In this document: in pieces, positions 1 to 6,356 of the stretch | How the letters are laid out: each line of letters begins with the position of its first letter | How positions within the stretch are numbered: position 1 is the first letter of the stretch | DNA from: Ruminococcus sp. | GTDB taxonomy: Bacteria > Bacillota > Clostridia > Oscillospirales > Ruminococcaceae | DNA length: 7,135 nt | Direction of reading: 5' to 3' | Assembly (NCBI GenBank): GCA_031262625.1 | Contig: JAISHJ010000110.1 | Location: forward strand, 1 to 7,135 | Position numbers and translations under genes: made by a program | Notes under the pieces: model-generated | What the model was told of the DNA's origin: nothing | Database searches by the model: none | The model's input: only the letters and a program-made list of their open reading frames with translations

Positions 1-173
1 AGCTTTGTTAATATTTATGCTGTGGAATTTATCTAAATTGCACATTATTTATACTTAAAATTTGTAAATAGCAACAATAATTTATTTGTTCACAAAATAG
101 TAATGAAATAGTATTGAAACTGTGATACTATATAAAAAGAATAAAATTGTGCTTTCTATATATAAATATAACC

Positions 174-178
174 GGAGG
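174..178 (+). promoter_or_regulatory. Shine-Dalgarno GGAGG that fixes a TTG start
   Basis: A perfect GGAGG ends 6 nt before TTG 185. The in-frame ATG at 194 would be 15 nt away and the in-frame GTG at 122 lies upstream of the site, so TTG is the best start for the cyclic-di-GMP enzyme. The AT-rich leader at 1-173 holds TATA-like patches (for example around 124-136), but none is paired with a convincing -35 box. Confidence 0.8.
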
Positions 179-184
179 CAAATC

Positions 185-2620
185 TTGAAAAAGATGAAAA
201 GAGTTATCCGTTCGAGTACATCGGCTCTGCTTATCGCCTGTCTGCTCCTCTTCTTGGCGTTTACGGCTTTTGCTTACGGGCTTTCGGTACTCTCCGCCGA
301 AACCAATATCCGTATGCGCACAAATGATGTGGGGGCGCTCGCTGTCGGCATTGTCTCCGACTACCTTTCGGAGAAGGAAGCTTCTGTCGCGAGAATGTCG
401 GACCGCTCCGACGCCGCCGACTTTATCCTTGCCCTTCGCCGCACCGCCGCTAATGTTATGAACACCGGAACTTACGTTGATTTCCAACGTCTTATGAGTG
501 CCGCCGGGAATTTCGATTCCGACGTAAAGAGCGCGTGGGCGCTTGATGCCGGAACGGGAAACCTCGTTAACGGAAAGGGACAATATATCGCTCCATCCGT
601 TTATGATGCGCGCTCTGCGGATTGGTTCGCTTCCGCAAGGGACAGCTCGGCGGGATACGCCGTTACCGAAATCTATGAGAGTATTTTTGAAGGCTCGGGC
701 GAGGTTTTCTCGGTAATTAAGCCTGTTGTACAAAACGGTAATGTGGTTGGCTATTTCGGCATTGAAATAAGCAGTTCCAAAATTTCATACATGATGGATA
801 CTTATGTATCTTCCGAAGGCAGCTTCCCGCTTATTATCTCCGACGACCACTCCGTGATATATTACCCGGCGAGAAATTCTGCCTTTTTGTCCCGCTACTC
901 CCTCGATAATCCTCCCATTTCGGACTTTATCGCCCACACAACCGGGCTTTCACAGCTTTCAAACAGTTTCGTAGACTCTGACGGCGAAACTATTTATTAC
1001 TACTTTGACTCCTACTCGATACCGAACTGGTCGGTTTTAGTTGTTTACGACATTACTACTGTCGGCGGCAACACCCTTGCTATGTTCGGGCTTGAAGCAA
1101 CGGTGCTTCTCCTCATGATCGCGCTGTTCTTCATTATCGTTAACAGTATTCTCCGCGACAAACTCTCGCTCATTACTCCCATAGCAAGATCTCTTAACGA
1201 TTTTGCTAACGGAAACTATAAAACGCGGATAAATTCCGAAAAAGACGGTGAACTGGGCTACGCTTCAAGAGCGATCGACTCTCTCGGAAAAGAACTTTCG
1301 GAGAAGACTGCTTCTCTCGGCAATTTACAGTTTATAGACCCCACAACAGGGCTTTTCAACCGCGTGAAGCTTTACGAATGTATCGAAGAGCACATAGCTA
1401 CGCGCTCTACGAACCACAGTTCTTTCGCTGTACTCTTTATCGACCTTGACAACTTCAAATGGTTAAACGAAACCTACGGGCACAAATTCGGCGACGATGC
1501 GCTTTCGGTCTTTGCGAAGGTGCTTTCCGACGCAGTTACTCCCGAATCACAGGCGTTCCGCTTTTCGGGCGACGAATTCATTATAGTTTACGACTACGAT
1601 GTAAGAAGCGATATCGACAGCTTCTCCAACAAGATGAGGGCAGCTTTCCACAATCCTTTCAGGGTACAAAACGACAAGATATTCTTCCGTTTCTCCTGCG
1701 GAATTGCTCTCTATCCCGAAAACGGCTTGACTGCCGATGATATGCTCCGCCAAGCGGCTTCGGCACTTTCTGCCGCAAAGACTGCGGGTAAAAACTGCTC
1801 TGCATTTGTCCCGGAAGATGACGGCGCTGGTCCTAAGAAAGCATACATTGCGCAGGTTCTCTCTCACGCGCTCCACAATCGTGAACTTTATCTTAACTAT
1901 CAGCCGATAATCTCTATGGAGACGGGCGAAATCTACGGCTTTGAAGCTTTGATAAGGTGGGAGTCTGCCGAATTCGGCAACATTCCTCCTGCCGACTTCA
2001 TAAAGGTAGCGGAAGAATCGGGCGAGATTGTTCAGATCGGAATGTGGATTTTAGAGAATGCTTGCCGTTTCATTCAGCGTGTAAACCGCGAATACAACCG
2101 CGAGATAGTTATTTCTGTAAACGTCTCCCCTGTCCAACTTCGTCAGCATGATTACATTGAGCACATCCGAAACGTCTTGACTATCTCTCACATCAATCCT
2201 GCAAACATTCAGCTTGAAATTACCGAAGGCAACCTTGTTGACTTTATCGACAACCGCAACGAAACTCTCGAAGAGGTTATAAACACCGGCATTACTCTCG
2301 CTCTCGACGATTTCGGAACCGGTTACAGTTCAATGGCGTATCTGAAAAATCTTCCTGTAAAGTGCTTAAAAATCGACAGCATATTTATGGAAGGTGACGA
2401 CTCCGAAAAATCGCAGGCGATTACAGCTTCAACAATTGAACTCGTTCACTCTCTCGGGTTAATTATCGTTGCCGAAGGCATTGAATCCCGCGAACAGTTC
2501 GATCGCTTAAAAGCCATGCACTGCGACTACATTCAAGGCTACATCGTATCTAAGCCGCTTGCAGAAGACAAGGCGATAGAATTTATCCCTCAATATGAGC
2601 AACTCCATAAGGTGGATTAA
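185..2620 (+). CDS. Membrane Cache-HAMP-GGDEF-EAL cyclic-di-GMP enzyme
   Basis: An 811-residue membrane protein that makes and/or breaks cyclic di-GMP. In order: short basic N-terminus; membrane helix about 12-34; extracytoplasmic double-Cache sensor about 39-293; membrane helix about 298-320; HAMP linker about 321-375; GGDEF domain about 379-542; EAL domain about 554-801. The GGDEF signature reads SGDEF (461-465) with metal ligands D420/D422 present, but no RxxD inhibition site precedes it. The EAL domain keeps every catalytic residue I can check: E587, N646, E678, D708, D709, K729, E764 and Q784. From family knowledge, phosphodiesterase activity is therefore likely; the GGDEF half may be a cyclase or a GTP-binding regulator. 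The sensor keeps R143 and W147, but A145 sits where amino-acid-binding Cache domains have Arg, so the ligand is unknown. TTG at 185 is chosen because GGAGG lies 6 nt upstream; GTG 122 has no such site. It is monocistronic, with a terminator directly after it. Confidence 0.93.
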   Translation: MKKMKRVIRSSTSALLIACLLLFLAFTAFAYGLSVLSAETNIRMRTNDVGALAVGIVSDYLSEKEASVARMSDRSDAADFILALRRTAANVMNTGTYVDFQRLMSAAGNFDSDVKSAWALDAGTGNLVNGKGQYIAPSVYDARSADWFASARDSSAGYAVTEIYESIFEGSGEVFSVIKPVVQNGNVVGYFGIEISSSKISYMMDTYVSSEGSFPLIISDDHSVIYYPARNSAFLSRYSLDNPPISDFIAHTTGLSQLSNSFVDSDGETIYYYFDSYSIPNWSVLVVYDITTVGGNTLAMFGLEATVLLLMIALFFIIVNSILRDKLSLITPIARSLNDFANGNYKTRINSEKDGELGYASRAIDSLGKELSEKTASLGNLQFIDPTTGLFNRVKLYECIEEHIATRSTNHSSFAVLFIDLDNFKWLNETYGHKFGDDALSVFAKVLSDAVTPESQAFRFSGDEFIIVYDYDVRSDIDSFSNKMRAAFHNPFRVQNDKIFFRFSCGIALYPENGLTADDMLRQAASALSAAKTAGKNCSAFVPEDDGAGPKKAYIAQVLSHALHNRELYLNYQPIISMETGEIYGFEALIRWESAEFGNIPPADFIKVAEESGEIVQIGMWILENACRFIQRVNREYNREIVISVNVSPVQLRQHDYIEHIRNVLTISHINPANIQLEITEGNLVDFIDNRNETLEEVINTGITLALDDFGTGYSSMAYLKNLPVKCLKIDSIFMEGDDSEKSQAITASTIELVHSLGLIIVAEGIESREQFDRLKAMHCDYIQGYIVSKPLAEDKAIEFIPQYEQLHKVD

Positions 2621-2627
2621 TATCTTG

Positions 2628-2660
2628 AAAAAAGGGCATACCTTATGGTATGCCCTTTGT
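2628..2660. terminator. Bidirectional intrinsic terminator
   Basis: A perfect inverted repeat: 12-base arms at 2631-2642 and 2647-2658 around a TTAT loop, with a GC-rich core GGGCATACC. On the - strand the stem runs into six T (2633 to 2628). On the + strand it is followed by TTTGTTTAG. It lies 10 nt after the stop of the cyclic-di-GMP gene and about 15 nt after the stop of the convergent 49-aa gene, so it can end both transcripts. Confidence 0.9.
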
Positions 2661-2672
2661 TTAGTTATGCAA

Positions 2673-2822
2673 TTATGTGTTAACAATACGCAGTTTGCCT
2701 TCACTTTTCTTTTTTTCAATTTCTTGAAATAGCTTTTCTGCACGTTCGCGAAGTTGTTCTGTTGTTAATCCCTTAAGATAATCCGGGGTTGCTCTCGGGC
2801 GGTCATCTTCATAACTACTCAT
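2673..2822 (-). CDS. 49-aa protein of unknown function
   Basis: I do not recognise this 49-residue protein. It has a charged, Arg/Asp/Pro-rich N-terminus (about 4-13) and then a probable amphipathic helix from about 19 to 43, rich in Glu, Lys, Arg and Gln. It has no membrane segment, Cys pair or enzymatic motif, so it may be a small soluble regulatory or partner-binding protein; that is inference. Start ATG 2822 has AAGGTGG (2829-2835) with 6 nt spacing. A longer TTG start at 2870 in the same frame has no comparable site. It is read from a near-consensus promoter at 2894-2922, just downstream of a 16-codon ORF, and ends at the shared two-way terminator. A strong promoter, a good ribosome site and a dedicated terminator argue that it is a real gene. 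It may be prophage cargo or a host gene at the junction. Confidence 0.7.
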   Translation of the reverse strand: MSSYEDDRPRATPDYLKGLTTEQLRERAEKLFQEIEKKKSEGKLRIVNT

Positions 2823-2823
2823 T

Positions 2824-2874
2824 TTAAACCACCTTACCGTATCGGCTATCTTCGCGAATTTCTTGTTCAATCAT
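2824..2874 (-). CDS. 16-aa leader ORF before the 49-aa gene
   Basis: ATG at 2874 opens a 16-codon ORF (MIEQEIREDSRYGKVV) whose TAA ends one base before the ATG of the 49-aa gene. A short AGGA lies about 5 nt upstream, and the start falls about 13 nt after the expected transcription start. The downstream gene's ribosome site lies inside the last codons of this ORF, which fits translational coupling. No Trp/His/Leu run suggests classic attenuation. It could be a real microprotein, a coupling leader or chance. Confidence 0.35.
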   Translation of the reverse strand: MIEQEIREDSRYGKVV

Positions 2875-2893
2875 ATTTTTCCTGCCCAACATC

Positions 2894-2922
2894 AGTATAT
2901 CTGATAACGAAGCGTTTGTCAA
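2894..2922 (-). promoter_or_regulatory. Strong sigma-A type promoter of the 49-aa unit
   Basis: On the - strand, TTGACA (2922-2917, perfect -35) is followed by exactly 17 bases and TATACT (2899-2894, one mismatch to TATAAT). The expected start of transcription is near 2887, giving a leader of about 13 nt to the 16-codon ORF. It is the only near-consensus promoter I find in the window. Confidence 0.85.
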
Positions 2923-2960
2923 GAGTATTTTCAAAATTGTTATCTGTTAGTCGTGTAAAG

Positions 2961-3009
2961 CATTAAAATCTCCGCACGGTTTGAGTGTAAATACTCAACC
3001 CGTGCGGAG
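2961..3009 (-). terminator. Terminator of the phage lysis operon
   Basis: A long hairpin 7 nt after the endolysin stop: 10 bp (2970-2979 with 3000-3009), one mismatch, then 6 bp (2981-2986 with 2993-2998) around a 6-base loop. On the - strand it is followed by ATTTTAATG, a modest T-tract. The stem is strong; the tail is weaker than that of the 2628-2660 terminator. It separates late-gene transcription from the promoter at 2894-2922. Confidence 0.8.
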
Positions 3010-3016
3010 CAGTAAA

Positions 3017-3658
3017 TTAACAGCCGTTAAGCCCGGCACGCTTTATAATTGCCGGAAAGTTTTTGTAACAAAGATTCATGTCAACGGAACCGGAAATTCC
3101 GCTTACAGTGCCTTTCCATGAGTATTGATGCATGGCATAGGACTTGCAGTGGGAAGGCTTAATTATGTCATCACCGGAACTGTTAATCCTCGCTACCCAC
3201 GCGGAAAAACGCTGCGGCACCGTCTCGTTGATGTTTGTCTCGAAGAATGAGTCGAAGGAGTACACTCCGGCAAAGTATCCCCGCTCTTCAAGATATGAGC
3301 AGAACGACTTTACCATGTCGGAGCAAACGGCGCGGGATAAATAAAGCTGACATTTGTCTTCAATGTCAAAATAGATGGGATAGTTAAACTTTTTGCCGTC
3401 AATTACTTTAAGACAGGCTTTCGCCTCGGTTACCGCCTCGTTCGGGGTGGTCGCGTAGGAGTACCAGTACGCGCCGATGTCAAGCCCCGCTGCTGCTGCG
3501 CCTGCGTAATTCTTCTCGAAACGCTTGTCCTTTTGCGAAACATATCGCCCGAAACCTGCGCGGATAATTACGCCTGAAATGTTTTGCTTGTCCGACTTAA
3601 CTTCGCCGAAATCAATGTTTCCGTTGTGATGGGATACGTCAATAAGCAGTTTTTCCAT
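3017..3658 (-). CDS. Phage endolysin, GH25 lysozyme (muramidase)
   Basis: A 213-residue glycoside hydrolase family 25 enzyme. The family cuts the beta-1,4 bond between N-acetylmuramic acid and N-acetylglucosamine in peptidoglycan; here it would open the host wall at the end of the lytic cycle. The signature DVSHHNG starts at D7, the catalytic DIE lies at 98-100 (D98, E100), and the distal VDMN has D193, so the active-site set looks intact. The chain is essentially the catalytic barrel: no LysM, SH3 or choline-binding repeats follow, so it lacks an obvious wall-binding domain. There is no signal peptide, which fits release through the holin. Seven Cys (82, 103, 112, 120, 171, 197, 213) is many for this family. 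ATG 3658 has AAGGGGG 8 nt upstream, inside the last codons of the holin gene. A large hairpin terminator follows. Confidence 0.93.
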   Translation of the reverse strand: MEKLLIDVSHHNGNIDFGEVKSDKQNISGVIIRAGFGRYVSQKDKRFEKNYAGAAAAGLDIGAYWYSYATTPNEAVTEAKACLKVIDGKKFNYPIYFDIEDKCQLYLSRAVCSDMVKSFCSYLEERGYFAGVYSFDSFFETNINETVPQRFSAWVARINSSGDDIIKPSHCKSYAMHQYSWKGTVSGISGSVDMNLCYKNFPAIIKRAGLNGC

Positions 3659-3661
3659 ACG

Positions 3662-4060
3662 CTATTCCCCCTTTCTAAGCTGTGCAAGCGTATCGGTGAT
3701 TTTTTTGGGAACAGGAAGCCCTAACATTGCGCAGTTTTCAAGGATAGATACACCCTCGTTGAGTATGTAATAAAGAGTTGCCGCTATCTGAAGCTTGTTG
3801 CCGCCGCCCACAACGTAGACGTCTAATATGTGAGCAAGAGCAACGATTAAAAGCATGAGGAATTTTCGTACAAAGCCCTTCGCGCTTATCTGCGAAGAGA
3901 TTTTTTTTAGTACCGCCGCGACAGCAATCCCCGTCGCGAAATCTATAAATATTACGGTGATAAGAGCAGTCATAAGCCCGTCAAAATCACCGAAGAGGAA
4001 CGCTCCCAGCGTAAGAAGCAGTGAGAGCAGATATTCCCCCGCATTCGATAAAAATTTCAT
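3662..4060 (-). CDS. Phage holin, phage_holin_4 (TcdE-like) family
   Basis: A 132-residue membrane protein that would permeabilise the cytoplasmic membrane and let the endolysin reach the wall. Hydrophobic stretches lie at about 9-23, 29-51, 66-84 and 91-104. Family-typical features are the D-F-A-T-G-I motif at 40-45, the SSQISAKGFVRK loop at 55-66, the aspartate ending the third helix (D80), and the C-terminal NEGVSILEN (101-109) followed by LGLPVPK (113-119). These match the holin family that includes clostridial TcdE. The charged C-terminus is cytoplasmic in family models. It lies between the tail gene and the endolysin, 3 nt from the latter, as expected for a lysis cassette. ATG 4060 is preceded by GGAGG (10 nt spacing) within the last codons of the tail gene, so translation is probably coupled. 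Confidence 0.9.
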   Translation of the reverse strand: MKFLSNAGEYLLSLLLTLGAFLFGDFDGLMTALITVIFIDFATGIAVAAVLKKISSQISAKGFVRKFLMLLIVALAHILDVYVVGGGNKLQIAATLYYILNEGVSILENCAMLGLPVPKKITDTLAQLRKGE

Positions 4061-4066
4061 GAATAG

Positions 4067-5992
4067 TTATCCTCCGTGTGCAGCGTTAAATTTTGCAAGC
4101 GCCTGATTTAGAAGCCCTGTGGAGTACTTAAACCGCGGGGTGGTCGTGCGTGTGCCGTAATCATAAACCATATTCGTAAGGTTTCCCGGACCGATATAAG
4201 GCGGAGTCTGTACAGGCGTTCCGCCTACTGACATTGTCTCACCGAAAAAGCTTTGTGTTACGGCGGCATTAGGAGTTTGAATCCTGTATTGCACATAGTT
4301 TTTCGCGGGAATACCGAAATTTGAAATGCCGGGAGTATAGCCGTTCGGATAATATGTTCCGGTTAAAGTCAACATCTTTGTGCCGACAGGAACCAGCGCA
4401 AAATAATTATATTCGCCCGATACATTTTCCGAAAGCGGAAGTGTATAGAAAAAATTTGACATCGGAACTTCAAAGGTGTATGTGAATGTACCTTTGTTCT
4501 CTAAAACCACTTCCGAACCGTCGGTTGTGTCATTCCCTACCCACAAAGTATATTTAACCGTAGCCGTGCAGGGATATTGATACTGCAACGAAAACGCTAT
4601 AATCAAATCCTCCGCCGCATGGGCGGTCTCATAATAAAGCCCGACCGTATCTGATGCAAACCCGTAAAGCCCGTTTGTAGCAGAATTACGGTTTCGCTTC
4701 CCGAAAACCTTCCCGCAATGGTAATCGTCAAGCACAGAAGCTTCCGCTATGCTGCTTCCGCCCTCACCTCCCTCCGGCTCTGCGAGAAAAAGTTCATTAA
4801 GCGCACCGATAAGGTCTTTCTTTTCGGTGAGAAGTTCGTCTGCGTTAAGAGAAATTTTCGGCGTCTCCGAAAGGTTGAGAGTTTCCGCTTTAATCTTAGC
4901 AGTTTCCGCCTGTAGATTAAGGGCGTGAACAGTATCGGTGTAGATTACCGCCGTCTGCATATTTTCATTATGAAGCTTAATCTGCCCGTCGGGAGTAAGT
5001 GTCATGCTGCCGAAACTCTCCCCGGGGGTTATCTTTTCGCGAACCGCGCGCTCAAGTTCCCCGGAGTAGTCCCACTCGTCTTCATCAACCGCGTTGCAGG
5101 AAACCTTCGCGTAGATTCCGCTTTTCCGGGGGTAAATTTTAAGATTGTTGGCGAAAATCTCCTCATCGTCAATGACAAGAGTACAAGTAGCACAAGGAAT
5201 ACTGTTTAGTTTAACTGTCCCCGTGAACGGCGAGTATTCGCGCATATTAAGCCGCCCTAAAATCGCAGAAGCAATCTCTTCACTCGCAAGCGGCGAATTT
5301 ATCTTCACCGTCGCGGGGTAGTAGCCGCTCCCTGCAACAAAAGTTTCCGTGCCGTTTGTAACGGAAATTTTCGTGATTTTTTTTGTGAAGCCGCGCTTTA
5401 AAGGTGAAAGCTTTGAAGCCGGAACAGTCTGCACAAATGTAGTTTCAAACGGAATAAATACAAGCCCGCCCTGATATTCACGGAAAGTTCCGCAGAGCGC
5501 GGAAGATATTTTTTCAAGCACCGAAAGGCAGTTTTTCCCGAAAAGAAAATCTTTTTTAAGGGTAGGAAGTGCCGTAAAAACATTATCCCCCGCATAGGAA
5601 AACTGTAAAAATTCCGCCTGCGAAGCAATCTTTCCGAGTGCATCAATCGTCCCTATTTCGCCGTCGTCGTTAAAGTCGCTGTCGGTAAACGCGGTGGGAA
5701 TATCGAGCCTGAATAGCTTCGAGCGGCAGGTTAAAGTAACCTTTCGCCCCGATTTTTCGCGCCTTACTATGTAAAATTTCGAGCTGCTCATTAAAATGTT
5801 CGGAATGTCTAAGATAATTTCGGCGTTGTCGGGCGCGGAGAAGTTTTCGGTGTAGATATTAACCCTCAGTTCGGAAGTTATTATCCCCTTTAGTCCTGCG
5901 CCGGTTACATATTCGCTTATGACAAGCCCGTCAAACTCCGGATAGTTCACTCCGTCAATTTTTACAGCTATGTCAAAGACAGTCGGAAGGAT
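4067..5992 (-). CDS. Phage tail hub / receptor-binding type protein
   Basis: A large structural protein, 641 residues if it begins at ATC 5992; no family is identified with certainty. The first half resembles phage tail-tip/hub proteins (beta-rich, with a segment 152-182 containing CLSVLEKISSALCG, like the hub 'average domain plus pore' organisation). Residues 106-117 (DFNDDGEIGTID) form a perfect EF-hand/dockerin-type calcium loop. Residues 355-385 have regular alternating Leu/Ile/Ala spacing, as in fibre beta-helices, and LIGALNEL at 394-401 matches a motif common in phage tail fibres. The last 230 residues are aromatic and beta-rich and are probably the host-binding end. The frame is open to GTG 6106, which lies deep in the previous gene with no ribosome site. 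GGAGGA at 5997-6002 is spaced for ATC 5992 only; GTG 5950 is the first canonical start after it but has no site. It may instead be reached by a +1 frameshift at 5972-5978. It overlaps the previous gene by 20 nt. Confidence 0.75.
   Translation of the reverse strand: MLPTVFDIAVKIDGVNYPEFDGLVISEYVTGAGLKGIITSELRVNIYTENFSAPDNAEIILDIPNILMSSSKFYIVRREKSGRKVTLTCRSKLFRLDIPTAFTDSDFNDDGEIGTIDALGKIASQAEFLQFSYAGDNVFTALPTLKKDFLFGKNCLSVLEKISSALCGTFREYQGGLVFIPFETTFVQTVPASKLSPLKRGFTKKITKISVTNGTETFVAGSGYYPATVKINSPLASEEIASAILGRLNMREYSPFTGTVKLNSIPCATCTLVIDDEEIFANNLKIYPRKSGIYAKVSCNAVDEDEWDYSGELERAVREKITPGESFGSMTLTPDGQIKLHNENMQTAVIYTDTVHALNLQAETAKIKAETLNLSETPKISLNADELLTEKKDLIGALNELFLAEPEGGEGGSSIAEASVLDDYHCGKVFGKRNRNSATNGLYGFASDTVGLYYETAHAAEDLIIAFSLQYQYPCTATVKYTLWVGNDTTDGSEVVLENKGTFTYTFEVPMSNFFYTLPLSENVSGEYNYFALVPVGTKMLTLTGTYYPNGYTPGISNFGIPAKNYVQYRIQTPNAAVTQSFFGETMSVGGTPVQTPPYIGPGNLTNMVYDYGTRTTTPRFKYSTGLLNQALAKFNAAHGG
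5972..5978 (-). other. Candidate +1 frameshift site CTT TGA C
   Basis: The last sense codon and stop of the 120-aa gene read CTT TGA C, identical to the shift heptamer of bacterial prfB. A +1 slip from CTT to TTT continues with GAC ATA GCT, exactly the frame of the large tail ORF, giving one protein of about 755 residues. In prfB a Shine-Dalgarno-like stimulator lies 3 nt upstream; here GGAGGA is 18 nt upstream, too far for that mechanism, so the case is suggestive only. Confidence 0.4.
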
Positions 5993-6335
5993 AGAATCCT
6001 CCGGACATGAACCGCAAGATGCCGTCCCAATATATGCCTTCGGGATATTCCGAAACCGCAGTAAGTTCAATCTCCGGCCGCGGGAAATCCGAAGTAATCT
6101 GCTCACCGCAGAATGTGTAAGTTACAGGCACAGTTTCGGACGACACGGCGTTTCTTATGTCGGCAATTATCGCTTCCTTAATGCCCTTAAGCTTAACTAT
6201 TATCTCTATCTTATAGCCGGCAACCGCTCTAATGTCGGTGTCGGTATCTTCATATATGTTAATTCTGCGAATAGAGTAGGAATTGTCTTCGATAAGAGGT
6301 GAGAGGTTATATCCCCCCGCGATAAGTTCCGCCAT
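5973..6335 (-). CDS. Small phage tail-tip type structural protein
   Basis: A 120-residue, beta-rich protein with one central helix (about 51-64). Its pattern is an N-terminal G-Y-N-L-S-P-L-I segment, an Arg/Asp-rich stretch at 23-36, then a V-T-Y-T-F strand at 71-75 and a Y-W-D-G-I-L-R-F motif near 102-109. It resembles small proteins that, in clostridial prophages, precede the large tail-tip or receptor-binding gene; this is recalled family resemblance, not a match I can verify. It would be a structural or assembly part of the tail tip. ATG 6335 has GGAGG 7 nt upstream. Its 3' end carries both a ribosome-site-like GGAGGA and a CTT TGA C stop context, so it may be translated separately or joined to the next ORF by frameshifting. 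No membrane segment, signal or enzymatic motif is seen. Confidence 0.7.
   Translation of the reverse strand: MAELIAGGYNLSPLIEDNSYSIRRINIYEDTDTDIRAVAGYKIEIIVKLKGIKEAIIADIRNAVSSETVPVTYTFCGEQITSDFPRPEIELTAVSEYPEGIYWDGILRFMSGGFYPSDCL
5997..6002 (-). promoter_or_regulatory. Shine-Dalgarno-like GGAGGA without a usual start
   Basis: GGAGGA lies inside the Gly-Gly codons near the end of the 120-aa gene. The holin shows the same arrangement, with its site in the final Gly-Gly codons of the gene before. In the frame of the large tail gene the codons at initiation distance are ATC (5 nt after GGAGG) and CTT; no ATG, GTG or TTG is available. This supports either a rare ATC start or a lost start codon. 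Confidence 0.45.
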
Positions 6336-6356
6336 GTTTATACCTCCGAATTGTTT

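Noticed and set aside
122..184. GTG 122 as start of the cyclic-di-GMP enzyme
   Set aside because: No ribosome site before it, and the stretch is AT-rich leader; TTG 185 has GGAGG at 6 nt.
128..733. 201-codon ORF on the - strand opposite the sensor domain
   Set aside because: Antisense shadow of the large gene: no family pattern and no operon logic.
1547..1876. 109-codon - strand ORF inside the GGDEF region
   Set aside because: Shadow of a conserved domain on the other strand; its residue make-up is not protein-like.
2507..2743. 78-codon - strand ORF across the terminator
   Set aside because: It runs through the strong two-way terminator hairpin and overlaps both real genes; no ribosome site or family pattern.
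2823..2870. TTG 2870 extension of the 49-aa protein
   Set aside because: No ribosome site, while ATG 2822 has AAGGTGG at 6 nt and the leader ORF occupies the same bases in another frame.
2623..3016. Attachment site, tRNA gene or CRISPR repeat near the prophage end
   Set aside because: No tRNA fold, no direct repeat with the other end visible, and no repeated spacer units; the other prophage end is outside the window.
4718..5209. Two + strand ORFs opposite the tail gene (65 and 94 codons)
   Set aside because: Antisense shadows; all neighbouring phage genes are on the - strand.
5993..6106. GTG 6106 as start of the large tail gene
   Set aside because: Overlaps the previous gene by 134 nt without a ribosome site, and the added residues are Arg/Leu-rich and not protein-family-like.
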